From NCBI RefSeq assembly GCF_037151175.1, contig NZ_JBBCOR010000009.1:112850-176849 (forward strand): a stretch of DNA of 64,000 bases, in the 5' to 3' direction. This DNA comes from Asaia sp003994335. Lineage in GTDB: Bacteria; Pseudomonadota; Alphaproteobacteria; Acetobacterales; Acetobacteraceae. Shown here piece by piece: positions 18,449-27,342 of the stretch. The notes below the pieces were generated by a model. That model was not told the origin of the DNA, made no database searches, and saw nothing but the letters and a program-made list of their open reading frames with translations. Within the stretch, counting starts at the first letter, position 1, and each line of letters opens with the position of its first letter. Position numbers and translations under genes: made by a program.

Positions 18449-19230
18449 GAGTAACTCCCTCGCTCGCTGCGGCTGCGACACTCTCCTTGGCCGTGACCAC
18501 GACGGTGGCCGTTTCGGCTGACGCCGCACCCGCATCGGGAACGACTACAACGCCCGCCAGCATGCCGAGCTATATCGATGGGGTCATGCCCGTCATGGAT
18601 CAGGGCATATGGGTCCATGGTCTGCTCAACCAGTTCGAAGGGCGCCTGGCAGGGGCGGATTCCAGTTTTCGCTGGGACGGCGAAGCCTGGATGGGAGGCG
18701 ACTACAACCGCCTTTGGCTGCGCTCCGAAGGGACAGTGACCGAGGGGCGGATGGATGACGGCGATCAGGAGTTGCTCTACAGCCGCTCCGTCTCGACGTA
18801 TTTCGACATCCAGGGGGGTGTCCGGATCGATCTCGATAGTGGCCCGACACGAAGTTGGGGCGCCTTCGGAATTCAGGGTCTGGCCCTTTACCAGTTCGAG
18901 GTTCAGGCAACAGGGTATGTTAGTGATCAAGGACGCTTCGCAGGCAGGTTCGAGGGCTCCTACGACATCCCCATCACCAACAGGCTCATCCTTCAGCCTC
19001 AGATCGAGCTGAACCTTTACTCCAAATCCGATGAAGCCCGTGGGAACGGTGCCGGCCTCTCCGATATCGATACCGGGCTCAGGCTGCGCTATGAGATCTG
19101 GCGCAAATTCGCTCCATATGTTGCCCTGACCTATGATGGTTATTTCTACCAGGCGCGACGTTTCGCGCAGCAGCATGATGAGGCCGCCGGGAGGGCAAGG
19201 CTGACCTTCGGGATCAGAAGCTGGTTCTAG
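18445..19230 (+). CDS. pcoB: Outer-membrane copper resistance protein CopB/PcoB
   Basis: A 261-residue protein starting at the ATG that overlaps the oxidase stop. A signal peptide ends near ADAAPA. The mature part shows the PcoB pattern: WVHGLLNQFEGR, WDGEAWMGGDYNRLWLRSEG, LYSRSVSTYFDIQGGVR and a C-terminal beta-strand ending in the aromatic WF. CopB is an outer-membrane beta-barrel that works with the multicopper oxidase in copper tolerance. It is shorter than many homologues because it lacks a long Met/His-rich N-terminal insert; that role may be met by the GMS array of the partner. Confidence 0.9.
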   Translation: MRVTPSLAAAATLSLAVTTTVAVSADAAPASGTTTTPASMPSYIDGVMPVMDQGIWVHGLLNQFEGRLAGADSSFRWDGEAWMGGDYNRLWLRSEGTVTEGRMDDGDQELLYSRSVSTYFDIQGGVRIDLDSGPTRSWGAFGIQGLALYQFEVQATGYVSDQGRFAGRFEGSYDIPITNRLILQPQIELNLYSKSDEARGNGAGLSDIDTGLRLRYEIWRKFAPYVALTYDGYFYQARRFAQQHDEAAGRARLTFGIRSWF

Positions 19231-19285
19231 CCACGGCAGCATCGGATACGGCGAAGTGAGTCGAACCCGATCAAGGCACTTCAGT

Positions 19286-19330
19286 GTTGCAGGAGCGAAG
19301 AGTCCCCCCCGGGTCCGGCGCCCCTGCAAC
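19286..19330 (+). terminator. Inverted repeat after copB
   Basis: GTTGCAGG at 19286-19293 pairs with CCTGCAAC at 19323-19330 across a 29-base loop, 55 bases after the copB stop. The long loop and lack of a T-run make it a weak candidate. The rest of 19231-19537 holds no gene and should include the promoter of the next porin gene. Confidence 0.4.
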
Positions 19331-19537
19331 ATTCCCTTCGGTAGCGCTGATCTTTTGATCTTTCTTTAACGTCGCTGTGCGACTCATGATCTGTGGCGGC
19401 AAAACAACACTCGCGAAACCCATATCGTGAGTTTTGGTGCGAACGCGTCAAGATGCTTGTCATGATATGAAATATTGATAGGGAGTGCCTGCGGCTGTGA
19501 AAGCCGCCTCCTGTCACAGCGAAAAGTTCGTGCGATC

Positions 19538-21115
19538 ATGCCTGTATCAAAGACCGGGACGCTCTTATCCCTTTGGGCCGCTGGCACCATTCTGGGGAGC
19601 TGCTTCTTCGTCTCGCAGGCTACCGCACAAAGCCAGAGCCAGAAGGCCAGCCCGAGCGATCAGACAGCGGCCACGCTCGACCCGATGCTGAAGGAGACGG
19701 CTACGCAGAACCACGCGGGCAAGGGCGCGGATAATCCCCCCAATCTCTATGGCAGCCCCTATGATCGTACCCAGCCCTCGCTCGGCACGGTGCGCCATCC
19801 CGTCGTCCCGGTGCCTGGTGATGAAGCCCTGTTTCCGGCAAGCTTTTCCGACTGGCTGAAGCAACCCACCATGACCGGAGACTGGGGCGGCCTGCGCACA
19901 CGCCTGCAGAACATGGGTATCACGCCGCAGGGACATTACCTTCAGGATAGTGCGGGCAACCCGACAGGCGGACGCGCGCAAACCGTGCGCTATGCGCATG
20001 AAGTAGCGATTGGTGCCGACGTCAATTTTGCCCAGCTGACCGGCTATAATTACGGCATGTTCCATGTGCTTCTGACCGAGCGTGCAGGTCTGGGTATTGG
20101 CCAGCAGCTTCCGGCGTTGAACAGCCCACAGGAAATCTTCGGGTCTGGCGAAACGATCCGTTTCACCCGCCTCTCATGGGAGATGCAGTGGAACCGCTAC
20201 GCCGATACCGAAATCGGCTGGATCAATACCGAAAACGATTTCGGCCAGTCGACCATGCATTGGGGCATGAATCTCTACTGCCAGTTCGAATCAAACGCGA
20301 TCTGCGGTATGCCCCAGGCGCTAGCGAGTAACTCGGGCTACGGATACTATCCGACGGCGCATCCAGGAGCTTTCCTGAAGCTCTTCCCGTTCGGAGACGA
20401 ACGCATGCTGGTCTCGGCCGGTATCTATAACGTCGACCCTACCATTTCGAACACGGGATATGCCTGGAAGATGTGGCTGCACGGCTCGACCGGGGCCTAT
20501 CTGCCCTTCCAGCTGGGCTGGCACTTCGGCGGCACTGACAGCAAGGGCCGCCTGCCGACCAATGTGAAGATCGGCGGCTACTGGGATACGTCCGAGGTCA
20601 AGAACGTCTATGCACAGCTCGCCGGGTTCGAGCTTCCGACCAGCGTGCTTGGCAATCTGCCTATCGACAAGGTGCGCGGGCGTTACGGCGGATGGTTCAT
20701 GGCCGACCAGATGCTGCAGCGCGACAAAAGCGACCCGACGCGTTCTACGGTGGCGTTCATGTCCTTCACCTGGGGTGACCCGCGTACCGCGATCGCGCCG
20801 TACTTCATCACCTGGGGCGTGGTGCGCAAGGGGACTTTCTGGAACCGCCCGAACGACACGATCAGCATCGGCGGCAAGTTCAACTTCGTCAATCCGAAGC
20901 TCGGCGCCTATGTGGGGGCCCTCCAGGCCGTGCAGACCCAGGATACCGGACTGCTCAAGCCGAGCGGAGAGCATTCAGGTGAAATCAACTACGGTTGGCG
21001 CCCTGCCCCATGGCTCACCATCCGCCCTGGTCTGCAATATATTTGGCACCCTGGTGGGACCAACCGTTACAAGAATGCGCTGCTGATCGACCTGGAAACC
21101 GGCGTGAGCTTCTGA
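19538..21115 (+). CDS. OprB-family carbohydrate porin
   Basis: A 525-residue outer-membrane protein. The signal peptide runs from the ATG at 19538 to near TAQSQSQ. MTGDWGGLRTRLQNMGI is the OprB opening motif, and GWINTENDFG, PGAFLKLFPF and GINYGWRPAPWL-like C-terminal strands follow, ending in GVSF. The family forms passive channels for sugars and polyols, and acetic acid bacteria carry many copies. It is monocistronic with a strong terminator. An open frame reaches upstream to 19475 but would not give a signal peptide at the N-terminus. Confidence 0.88.
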   Translation: MPVSKTGTLLSLWAAGTILGSCFFVSQATAQSQSQKASPSDQTAATLDPMLKETATQNHAGKGADNPPNLYGSPYDRTQPSLGTVRHPVVPVPGDEALFPASFSDWLKQPTMTGDWGGLRTRLQNMGITPQGHYLQDSAGNPTGGRAQTVRYAHEVAIGADVNFAQLTGYNYGMFHVLLTERAGLGIGQQLPALNSPQEIFGSGETIRFTRLSWEMQWNRYADTEIGWINTENDFGQSTMHWGMNLYCQFESNAICGMPQALASNSGYGYYPTAHPGAFLKLFPFGDERMLVSAGIYNVDPTISNTGYAWKMWLHGSTGAYLPFQLGWHFGGTDSKGRLPTNVKIGGYWDTSEVKNVYAQLAGFELPTSVLGNLPIDKVRGRYGGWFMADQMLQRDKSDPTRSTVAFMSFTWGDPRTAIAPYFITWGVVRKGTFWNRPNDTISIGGKFNFVNPKLGAYVGALQAVQTQDTGLLKPSGEHSGEINYGWRPAPWLTIRPGLQYIWHPGGTNRYKNALLIDLETGVSF

Positions 21116-21153
21116 CGGGCCACCCCTCTCCAGGGAGTTCCTTCATTGCGAGG

Positions 21154-21178
21154 ACGCCCCTCTCCGGAGGGGCGTTTT
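21154..21178 (+). terminator. Rho-independent terminator after the OprB porin gene
   Basis: A 9-bp GC-rich stem (21154-21162 with 21167-21175) has a TCCG loop and is followed by TTTT, 39 bases past the stop codon. Confidence 0.9.
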
Positions 21179-21298
21179 GCGTTTGGAACGAGCGTGCAGT
21201 CGGACCCTAGGCAGCTTGTTCCTTCAATGACACTGTTTCCCAGGAAGACACTGTCCGTCGACTGCCAGACTGTTTTCCGCTGCTGGGCGCCGACGTCG

Positions 21299-21320
21299 TT
21301 TCATAAAACTATCATCTTAT
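21299..21320 (+). promoter_or_regulatory. PHO-box-like direct repeat upstream of pstS
   Basis: TTTCATAAAAC (21299-21309) is followed directly by TATCATCTTAT (21310-21320). TCAT half-sites 11 bases apart fit the PhoB box (CTGTCATAAAACTGTCAT) with one change in each repeat. The site lies 67 bases before the pstS start, so PhoB activation under phosphate starvation is expected. Separately, GACACTGT occurs twice, 18 bases apart, at 21229-21236 and 21247-21254; its meaning is unknown. Confidence 0.6.
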
Positions 21321-21386
21321 ATTTGTATCTTCCTATTGCTGGCGCCGATAGAACGAGCCGTCATCTCGATCTATAGAGGTCAAACA

Positions 21387-22394
21387 ATGCGTCTTACCCG
21401 AATTTTCGGTGCCCTTTCTCTCTCCCTGGCCCTGACCTGCGGTGTTTCTCATGCCGCGACCATCACCGGTGCCGGGTCGAGCTTCGCTGCGCCGATCTAT
21501 GGCGCCTGGGGCGAGACTGCACAAAAGGCCATCGGCACGTCCATCAACTATCAAAGCGTCGGTTCGGGCGCAGGCCAGAACCAGGCGATCGCCCGCACGG
21601 TCGATTTCGGCGCCTCCGACAAGCCGATGGAAGCCGCCAAGCTGGAGAGCAACAAGCTCTACCAGTTTCCCACGGTCATGGGCGGTATCGTGGTGATCGT
21701 GAACGTGCCTGGAATTGCCCCCGGCATGTTGAAGCTCGATGGCCCGACCATCGCGGGTCTGTATGACGGCACGATTTCAGCGTGGAATGACCCGCGCATC
21801 GCGGCGCTGAACCCCGGCCTAAAGCTGCCTGACTCAGATGTCGCGCCGATCCATCGCGCCGACGCCTCGGGCACCAGCTTTGTCTTCACCTCGTACCTCT
21901 CGAAGGTCTCGGCTGGCTGGAAGCAGAAATTTGGCGCGGGCACCTCCATCGCCTGGGCTGGTGGTGCAGGCGCGCGTGGCAATGACGGTGTGGCAGCGGG
22001 AGTAAAGGAATCAGAGGGCGGTATCGGCTATGTCGAATATGCCTATGCCAGCCGCAATCACCTGAACATGGCTCAGCTGCGTGACCATGATGGTGCATTC
22101 ATCAAACCGGACGCCGCCTCGTTTGCAGCTTCCGCCTCCCATGCCGACTGGGCACATGCGGATCGCTTTGCAGTCGATCTGCTCGACATCGCCGGTGCCA
22201 ATGCATGGCCGATCATGAGCGCCACCTTCGTCCTGGTGCCTACCGATCCGAAGGATGCAGCCCAGGGCAAGGCGGTGAAGGATTTCTTCAGCTACGCGCT
22301 GAAGAACGGCAACCCGGACGCTGTCAAGCTGGACTACGTACCTCTGCCGCAATCGGTCAAGGACGCTGTTCTGAGCGGCTGGACCAAGAACTGA
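21387..22394 (+). CDS. pstS: Phosphate-binding protein PstS (orphan)
   Basis: A 335-residue periplasmic binding protein starting at 21387, 5 bases after the end of GAGGTCA. The signal peptide ends at SHAATITGAG. The phosphate-site motifs of PstS are present: ITGAGSSFAAPIY, SVGSGAGQNQAI, VDFGASDKPM, HRADASGTSFVFTSYLS and GVKESEGGIGYVEYAYA. PstS feeds the PstCAB importer, but no pstC, pstA, pstB or phoU is next to it. It therefore acts with a transporter encoded elsewhere or as a separate scavenging protein. A PHO-like box precedes it and a clear terminator follows. Confidence 0.92.
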   Translation: MRLTRIFGALSLSLALTCGVSHAATITGAGSSFAAPIYGAWGETAQKAIGTSINYQSVGSGAGQNQAIARTVDFGASDKPMEAAKLESNKLYQFPTVMGGIVVIVNVPGIAPGMLKLDGPTIAGLYDGTISAWNDPRIAALNPGLKLPDSDVAPIHRADASGTSFVFTSYLSKVSAGWKQKFGAGTSIAWAGGAGARGNDGVAAGVKESEGGIGYVEYAYASRNHLNMAQLRDHDGAFIKPDAASFAASASHADWAHADRFAVDLLDIAGANAWPIMSATFVLVPTDPKDAAQGKAVKDFFSYALKNGNPDAVKLDYVPLPQSVKDAVLSGWTKN

Positions 22395-22431
22395 TCGCGA
22401 CTGGAAGCTCTGGCTCACTGCCAAAGGGTTC

Positions 22432-22462
22432 AAGGGGAGTGCGCAACAGCGCCTCCCCTTTT
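22432..22462 (+). terminator. Rho-independent terminator after pstS
   Basis: AAGGGGAG (22432-22439) pairs with CTCCCCTT (22453-22460), extended by an inner GCGC/GCGC stem with an AACA loop. TTGATTTTT follows. Confidence 0.9.
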
Positions 22463-23088
22463 GATTTTTCCGCCCACTGACGAGCACAGCATATCCGGCG
22501 CGCGCTCGCATGACTTGGAGAGGATCGCCGGAAGCCCCGCACCAATGAACTGACGCCCCGACGCGTCGGTCTTCGATGACTCGAGACTGAGCATGCCTAT
22601 GGGTTCCGCCCGCACGTCTCCCCCCCCCCCCGGCAGGCTTCCTTGCATGGCCCATCCTTGGCGTCTCGCTTTGATCGGCGTCTATGGCCCACGGCGCTTG
22701 GTCGATACATGGAAGCGTGTCATAGGCGCGAGCACCCCAGCGTTCCTGCGGGCTTTGCTGCACGGCCTGTCGCAGTCCGCACGACGCGCCCACACGTCCA
22801 ATCGTTCCCTTCACGGCGAGACACGACCGTCGCATTCCACCCTCACAGCGTCACATTTCCTGTTCAAAAACAACCACGCTTGCGTTACTTGAAATAGCGC
22901 CGAAAGGCTGAATATTGATCTAGATCAAAGTATCGATACCGTGATAATGATGGATTAATTCAAATATTGAAATTCGTTTCGTACGGGCGCATTTTCCTCG
23001 TGTCGCTTGGACCACCCGCACATCAAGGGCCCTGAAGAGCCAGATGAAGCGGGCTCCGGCGACACCGACAGGAAGGGGAGATCGCACA
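22463..23088. other. Non-coding stretch with a C-tract and an FNR-type site
   Basis: About 625 bases without a recognisable gene. It contains an uninterrupted run of 12 C at 22620-22631 and, from about 22900, an AT-rich promoter-like segment. That segment carries a perfect FNR-type palindrome (22915-22928) and ATTAAT near 22953 as a possible -10. Short open frames at 22593-22897 have no domain and poor composition. Confidence 0.55.
22915..22928. promoter_or_regulatory. Perfect FNR/ANR-type binding site
   Basis: TTGATCTAGATCAA matches the FNR consensus TTGAT-N4-ATCAA at every defined position. It lies about 160 bases before the small membrane-protein gene at 23089; with a class II promoter, transcription would start near 22963. 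Control by an oxygen- or redox-sensing Crp/Fnr regulator is inferred; none is encoded in the window. Confidence 0.65.
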
Positions 23089-23256
23089 ATGAGATGGTGG
23101 GGTCCATTACACCAGCACTACGCCATGACAGACCTTGAATCGCTGGCGATCAGTCTGGGAATCACGATCATTCTGGTTAGCGCCGTGACTCTGAGCGTCA
23201 GAGCCATTCAACGCAAACGCCTGCATTGGCAACTTACCCACAGAAAGCACTCCTGA
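23089..23256 (+). CDS. Small single-span membrane protein
   Basis: A 55-residue protein starting at ATG 23089, seven bases after AAGGGGAG, a good ribosome site. LAISLGITIILVSAVTLSV (about residues 18-36) forms one membrane span, followed by a basic tail (RAIQRKRLHWQ) that should stay in the cytoplasm. No family is recognised. The FNR-type site upstream suggests it serves under low oxygen or redox stress, perhaps as a small subunit or modulator of a respiratory complex, but nothing in the sequence shows that. A short inverted repeat follows at 23259-23280. Confidence 0.5.
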   Translation: MRWWGPLHQHYAMTDLESLAISLGITIILVSAVTLSVRAIQRKRLHWQLTHRKHS

Positions 23257-23340
23257 GTTCGGGCGCTTGTAAAGCCCGGACGGTGTTTCCCCGGGCGGAA
23301 GCGGCGTGCTCTCCGCTCCGGCAGGGTAGCGGAACGCGCG

Positions 23341-24597
23341 CTATCTGATCAGGGGGCGAAGCCCCCTGACGAAGGCGGCCAGACCGAGCAGAAGCAGCAA
23401 CAGCGCCATCCACGGCAAGCTCCCGATCGAGACGTGTGTCAGAAGCGCGCCGCCGAGCAATCCCCCAGTTGAGACGGCGAGATTCCAGGCTGTGGTCGCC
23501 ATGGCCTGTGCGACATCGATGAGCCGCCCGCTCACCTGTGCCATCGCACTCTGGGTGAGAGCGGCGAAGCCGCCGGTCGTCAAACCCCAGCAGATTATGG
23601 CGGGCAACACCAGGGAGATGTGAGCAAGACCCAGAGCCAGCAACATCGCGGCTATCGCGAACAGCGCAATGCTCAGCGATGTCAGGCGCGACAGGTGATG
23701 ATCAATCAGAATACCCGTGACGAACAGCCCCACAACAGAACCTGCTCCGAATAACAGCAGCAAGGCATCGACGCGATGTGAAAGACCGGAGGGTCCCAGC
23801 AGCGGCTCGACATACACGTAAAGCAGGCTATGCGCTGCGACGAAGCTGAAGATCAGCGCAAGATTGGCCGCAACTCCCGGAAGCCTGAGCGTGGGGAGGA
23901 TGGCAAAACGCTCTTCCTGCGCGGTTCCCGGTGCATCGGGAAGGATGATGACCGCCCAGACTGTCAGGACAGCGCTTAGTGCTGCGAGTGCCCCAAATGC
24001 CCCGCGCCAGCCTATGGCCTGACCCAGAAAGGCGCTGAGCGGCGCCCCGAGAACCATGGCCAGTGTTACGCCCGAGCCCGCGAGGGCAATCGCACGTCCG
24101 CGCTGTGCGGGTGGGGCCAGGCGGGTGGCGTAGCCCGCAAACATGGCCCATACCAGACCGCCGAAACAACCGGCGAGGAAGCGGATCACAAGTGACAGGG
24201 TAAAATCACTGACAAGCGCGTTGGCGGCATTGACCAGCGTGAAGCCGACGAGCCCGAAGAGCAGAAGCTTTTTGCGACCCATGCGGTGAGAAAAGGCAGC
24301 CGAAGGCAGCGCGGCTGCGAGCGCACCGAAAGCAAAGGCCGTGATGAACTGCCCCCCCACCGCCTGCGACACGCCGAGGCCCGCGGAGATGGATGAGAGC
24401 AGTCCCGCTGGCATGATTTCGGTCAGAAGTGTCACGAAGGCCGCCATGGCCAGTATCAGCATTGCATGGACCGGCATGGGCGTTACTTTGTCCGGAGGAC
24501 GACGGTCCGACACGGAATTTGTCTCTTCGCTGATTTTGGCTGGGGCGACAGTTTCGCCGGACATTTTGATATCGAGCATGGGCGGGGCGTAGCCCAT
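23341..24597 (-). CDS. MFS transporter, DHA1 type
   Basis: A 418-residue carrier with twelve predicted hydrophobic segments. The start at 24597 is chosen for GGAGG five bases upstream; a GTG at 24663 directly abuts its ribosome-like site. FGALAAALPSAAFSHRMGRKK is the loop 2-3 signature of the major facilitator family, and RFLAGCFGGLVWAMFAGYA and GSGVTLAMVLGAPL resemble motif C of proton-driven antiporters. It is likely an efflux carrier for a sugar, drug or metabolite. It lies 118 bases downstream of the copper receptor gene, beyond a hairpin. Confidence 0.82.
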   Translation of the reverse strand: MGYAPPMLDIKMSGETVAPAKISEETNSVSDRRPPDKVTPMPVHAMLILAMAAFVTLLTEIMPAGLLSSISAGLGVSQAVGGQFITAFAFGALAAALPSAAFSHRMGRKKLLLFGLVGFTLVNAANALVSDFTLSLVIRFLAGCFGGLVWAMFAGYATRLAPPAQRGRAIALAGSGVTLAMVLGAPLSAFLGQAIGWRGAFGALAALSAVLTVWAVIILPDAPGTAQEERFAILPTLRLPGVAANLALIFSFVAAHSLLYVYVEPLLGPSGLSHRVDALLLLFGAGSVVGLFVTGILIDHHLSRLTSLSIALFAIAAMLLALGLAHISLVLPAIICWGLTTGGFAALTQSAMAQVSGRLIDVAQAMATTAWNLAVSTGGLLGGALLTHVSIGSLPWMALLLLLLGLAAFVRGLRPLIR

Positions 24598-24665
24598 CGA
24601 GGCCTCCACGCCAAGACAAACGCGCTGGCGGAGACCCGGGCTGGTGGCTCGGTCCTGTTCCACCC

Positions 24666-24689
24666 TCCTCCGGCCCCGGGACCGGAGGA
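24666..24689 (-). terminator. Hairpin between copper receptor and MFS genes
   Basis: An 8-bp inverted repeat (24666-24673 with 24682-24689) lies shortly after the receptor stop codon on the minus strand. No T-run follows. It may attenuate rather than end transcription into the MFS gene. Confidence 0.45.
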
Positions 24690-24714
24690 AGCGTGTCCTC
24701 CTGGAGAGGCAGGA

Positions 24715-26853
24715 TCAGAACACGGCGGTCAGGCTCAGATTGAAAGAACGTCCCAGCCCTGCAAGGGGGGCGAGGATATTGGTCTGGCGATAGTCACCGA
24801 GGGATAGTCCGCCGAGGGGAAGGTAGTATTTCTGGTTCAGTACGTTCTCGATGCTCGCATCCAGGGTGTATTTACGCCAGCGATAGCTCCCACCCAGTCC
24901 AAGAAGCGCGTAGCCGGGTGTACGGGGCTCGTTGCGTATCCAGTCCACCGAGGATTTGCGTTTCACCAACGTGACATCGACCCTCCCGGCCCAGTTCTGC
25001 CAGGTCTCGCGCAGGCCTATCGTACCGTTGGTGGGCATCTGATGATAAAGCCCCGTATGCGTCTCCATGTCCTGGCCGCGCACCCAGCTGAACGTGCTCA
25101 CGATCTTACCCTGGCCGAAACGATCGCTGTTCCACAGGCGCGCCTGCGCATTGGCGTTGATTCCATAGCTCTGGGCATTGTGATTGACGAATTGCAGTTT
25201 GGAGAGGCCATTGCTGAATCGGGCAAGTGGGATGACGTTTATGTAACCCTCCGTGTAAGTGTAGAAGGGCTGCAGACGGATTCGCCACCCCTCCCCTTTA
25301 GGATCATGCCATGTGATCGTCACACTCGCCGTGTTAGCAATTTCGGGCCTCAGATCAAGATTTCCGACATAGCCATTGCCATCGCCAAACCAGCCGATCA
25401 TCCGCGTGGCCATGGTGCCCATGCCCCATGCATAACGTTCGTAGAGATTGGGCGAGCGTGTCTTGCGCGCGTAGCCTCCCTCGATCATGAGGCTGTCCAG
25501 AGCATGATAGCGCCCGGTCGCGGTGACATCGAAATTCGTGTCTGTGCGCCCGCGTGATGCGGCGTTGAATCGTTTCGCCGCCATGATATCGGCCATCTGC
25601 ATCATGCCTGTCCAGGAGTACGGTGCGACCTTGCCGGTGTTCATCATGATGAGATCATTGCGCAGGCCAAGCTGCGTGGAGAAGCGGCTCGTCCATTGTG
25701 CGTTCCACTCAATGTAGTGACCCAGTCTGTCCCGATGCCCGTTATTGATGTTGTGGAACGTGTTGGGGCCCATCATCATGCTTCCGACCAAAGGAGGCCA
25801 CCAGTCATTGAGCCCGTTATGGTCGTAGCCGCTCCCGATCTTGACGGAATGCTGTGTGGATAACGGGATAGTTAGATCAATTGCATAGCCGGCGGTCCGG
25901 GCATCCGTGTTCATAGGCATCCCGGTGGTCGCGCTATGGCCGCCCTTGTCATTCATCATGTTCATGACGTGATCCACGCGCTGCCAGAAGCCCCGGATGT
26001 CGAGAGTCGCCCACGCGAATTCGCCCCGGTACTTGCCGTTGACAAAGGTGGATCGGTTATTGGTCATGTCCATATACTGATTCGGAAAACCCTCATACGG
26101 GATGTCCTGCTGACCAAAGGTCAGTGCCACAAGGTGATTGTCCTTCTTCAGTCCGGCCGTTACAGCGTGATTGAACGAGAGATAGCTCGTGGAGCGCACC
26201 TGACGCCCATCACCACCCGTATGGTAATTGCTGGCATGGCTGTACGAGCCGGTATAGCGCAGGCTGAGTGTGTCATTGGCGACCGTCACGGTGCCCGAGG
26301 CGCCCGACCCGCCGCCATTGCTGCGGTAATCGCCGCGCACATGTCCTGTGATCAGGACCTTGCCCGATTGAGCGAAGAGCGGGTCGCGACGCTCGATTTT
26401 GACTGTTCCCCCCGTGCTGTCTCCACCGATACTGACTGGGGTCACGCCTGCAATCGCCTCCGCCGAGGCCACGCTATCCGGGTCGATATAGGACATGGCG
26501 GGATTCATGTGATTGGGGCAGGCCGATGCGATGCGCATACCATCAACGATCGTCGCCACACGGTCATCCGCCATCCCGTTGAGTACGGGTAGCGCAGAGA
26601 CGCCGCCAGCTGAATAGAGGCTGTAACCGAGCGATCCCTTGAGAAGTGTGGCCGTATCGGCCGAATGGATGGCGGTGCGCCTTATGCCCTGGACCTGGAG
26701 ATATTCCACAGGCTTGTTATCATCGGGGGCCGAAGGGCTTTTCGAAAGACTCTCAGCATGAACGTCGAAGGCGCAGAGCAAAGCGATAACGGAGGTGCAA
26801 CCGAGCACGCGCAGCGCGCGCGTTCTGGCTCTGCCGGACAGAGGCAGGATCAT
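24715..26853 (-). CDS. TonB-dependent copper receptor, OprC/NosA-like
   Basis: A 712-residue outer-membrane receptor with signal peptide, plug (VATIVDGMRIASACPNHMNP) and a beta-barrel ending in LTAVF. The ACPNHMNPAM segment has the Cys-x3-Met arrangement of OprC, which binds copper at that site together with barrel His/Met residues. Met- and His-rich stretches here (HVMNMMNDKGGH, GSMMMGPNTFHNINNGH) fit the same purpose. The family imports Cu for enzymes such as nitrous oxide reductase. Upstream on the same strand is a DUF2946 gene. Copper uptake in a region full of copper export genes suggests tightly balanced copper handling. Confidence 0.85.
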   Translation of the reverse strand: MILPLSGRARTRALRVLGCTSVIALLCAFDVHAESLSKSPSAPDDNKPVEYLQVQGIRRTAIHSADTATLLKGSLGYSLYSAGGVSALPVLNGMADDRVATIVDGMRIASACPNHMNPAMSYIDPDSVASAEAIAGVTPVSIGGDSTGGTVKIERRDPLFAQSGKVLITGHVRGDYRSNGGGSGASGTVTVANDTLSLRYTGSYSHASNYHTGGDGRQVRSTSYLSFNHAVTAGLKKDNHLVALTFGQQDIPYEGFPNQYMDMTNNRSTFVNGKYRGEFAWATLDIRGFWQRVDHVMNMMNDKGGHSATTGMPMNTDARTAGYAIDLTIPLSTQHSVKIGSGYDHNGLNDWWPPLVGSMMMGPNTFHNINNGHRDRLGHYIEWNAQWTSRFSTQLGLRNDLIMMNTGKVAPYSWTGMMQMADIMAAKRFNAASRGRTDTNFDVTATGRYHALDSLMIEGGYARKTRSPNLYERYAWGMGTMATRMIGWFGDGNGYVGNLDLRPEIANTASVTITWHDPKGEGWRIRLQPFYTYTEGYINVIPLARFSNGLSKLQFVNHNAQSYGINANAQARLWNSDRFGQGKIVSTFSWVRGQDMETHTGLYHQMPTNGTIGLRETWQNWAGRVDVTLVKRKSSVDWIRNEPRTPGYALLGLGGSYRWRKYTLDASIENVLNQKYYLPLGGLSLGDYRQTNILAPLAGLGRSFNLSLTAVF

Positions 26854-26949
26854 GGGTCAATTCCCGAACTGGATCGTAAGCGTGATCCGTGTGCGCCTGC
26901 GACCAACCCAAGGTAGGTCACGACGCCGCACGGAAGCGTCAAATCAGGT

Positions 26950-27342
26950 TCAGGGCAGCGGTGGCGCGTGGGAGGGGGGCAGACACCATCTGAGATGAGG
27001 CGGAGCCCTGGAGAGCGGCAGCCTGAATCGGCGCTCGAGCGTGACGCTTGTGGCGAAAGCCAGAAACACAGAACTGCCGAGGATGAAGAGGCCCAATTGG
27101 AGCAAAGGACAGAGGGCGCAGGCGGCATCATGATGATGACCCTTTTGCGCCCCGCCCGTTTTGCCAGGCATGACCATGTCGGGCATGCTTTCGCAGTCCG
27201 GCATACTCATCGCGGGAGCGATGTCCACACCAATCAGACGCTCGATCTCAGCCCGGGGCGTCTCCTCAGGCGCGGCGAGAGTCTGAAGTGTCAGAGAGAG
27301 CGCGAAAGCAACGAGAACAAGACAGGCCACAGCAAGACGCAA
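26950..27342 (-). CDS. DUF2946-type membrane protein
   Basis: A 130-residue protein with an N-terminal signal or anchor (VACLVLVAFALSLTL) and a central KGHHHDAACALCPLLQLG block, the HxxxCxxC pattern of DUF2946. A second hydrophobic segment and a Pro-rich C-terminus follow. Several Met (MSMPDCESMPDMVMPG) precede the Cys/His block. The reading starts at a TTG (27342), which is uncertain. It precedes the OprC-like receptor by 96 bases on the same strand, so the two are probably co-transcribed. Family members accompany copper transport genes; the biochemical role is not established. Confidence 0.7.
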   Translation of the reverse strand: MRLAVACLVLVAFALSLTLQTLAAPEETPRAEIERLIGVDIAPAMSMPDCESMPDMVMPGKTGGAQKGHHHDAACALCPLLQLGLFILGSSVFLAFATSVTLERRFRLPLSRAPPHLRWCLPPSHAPPLP

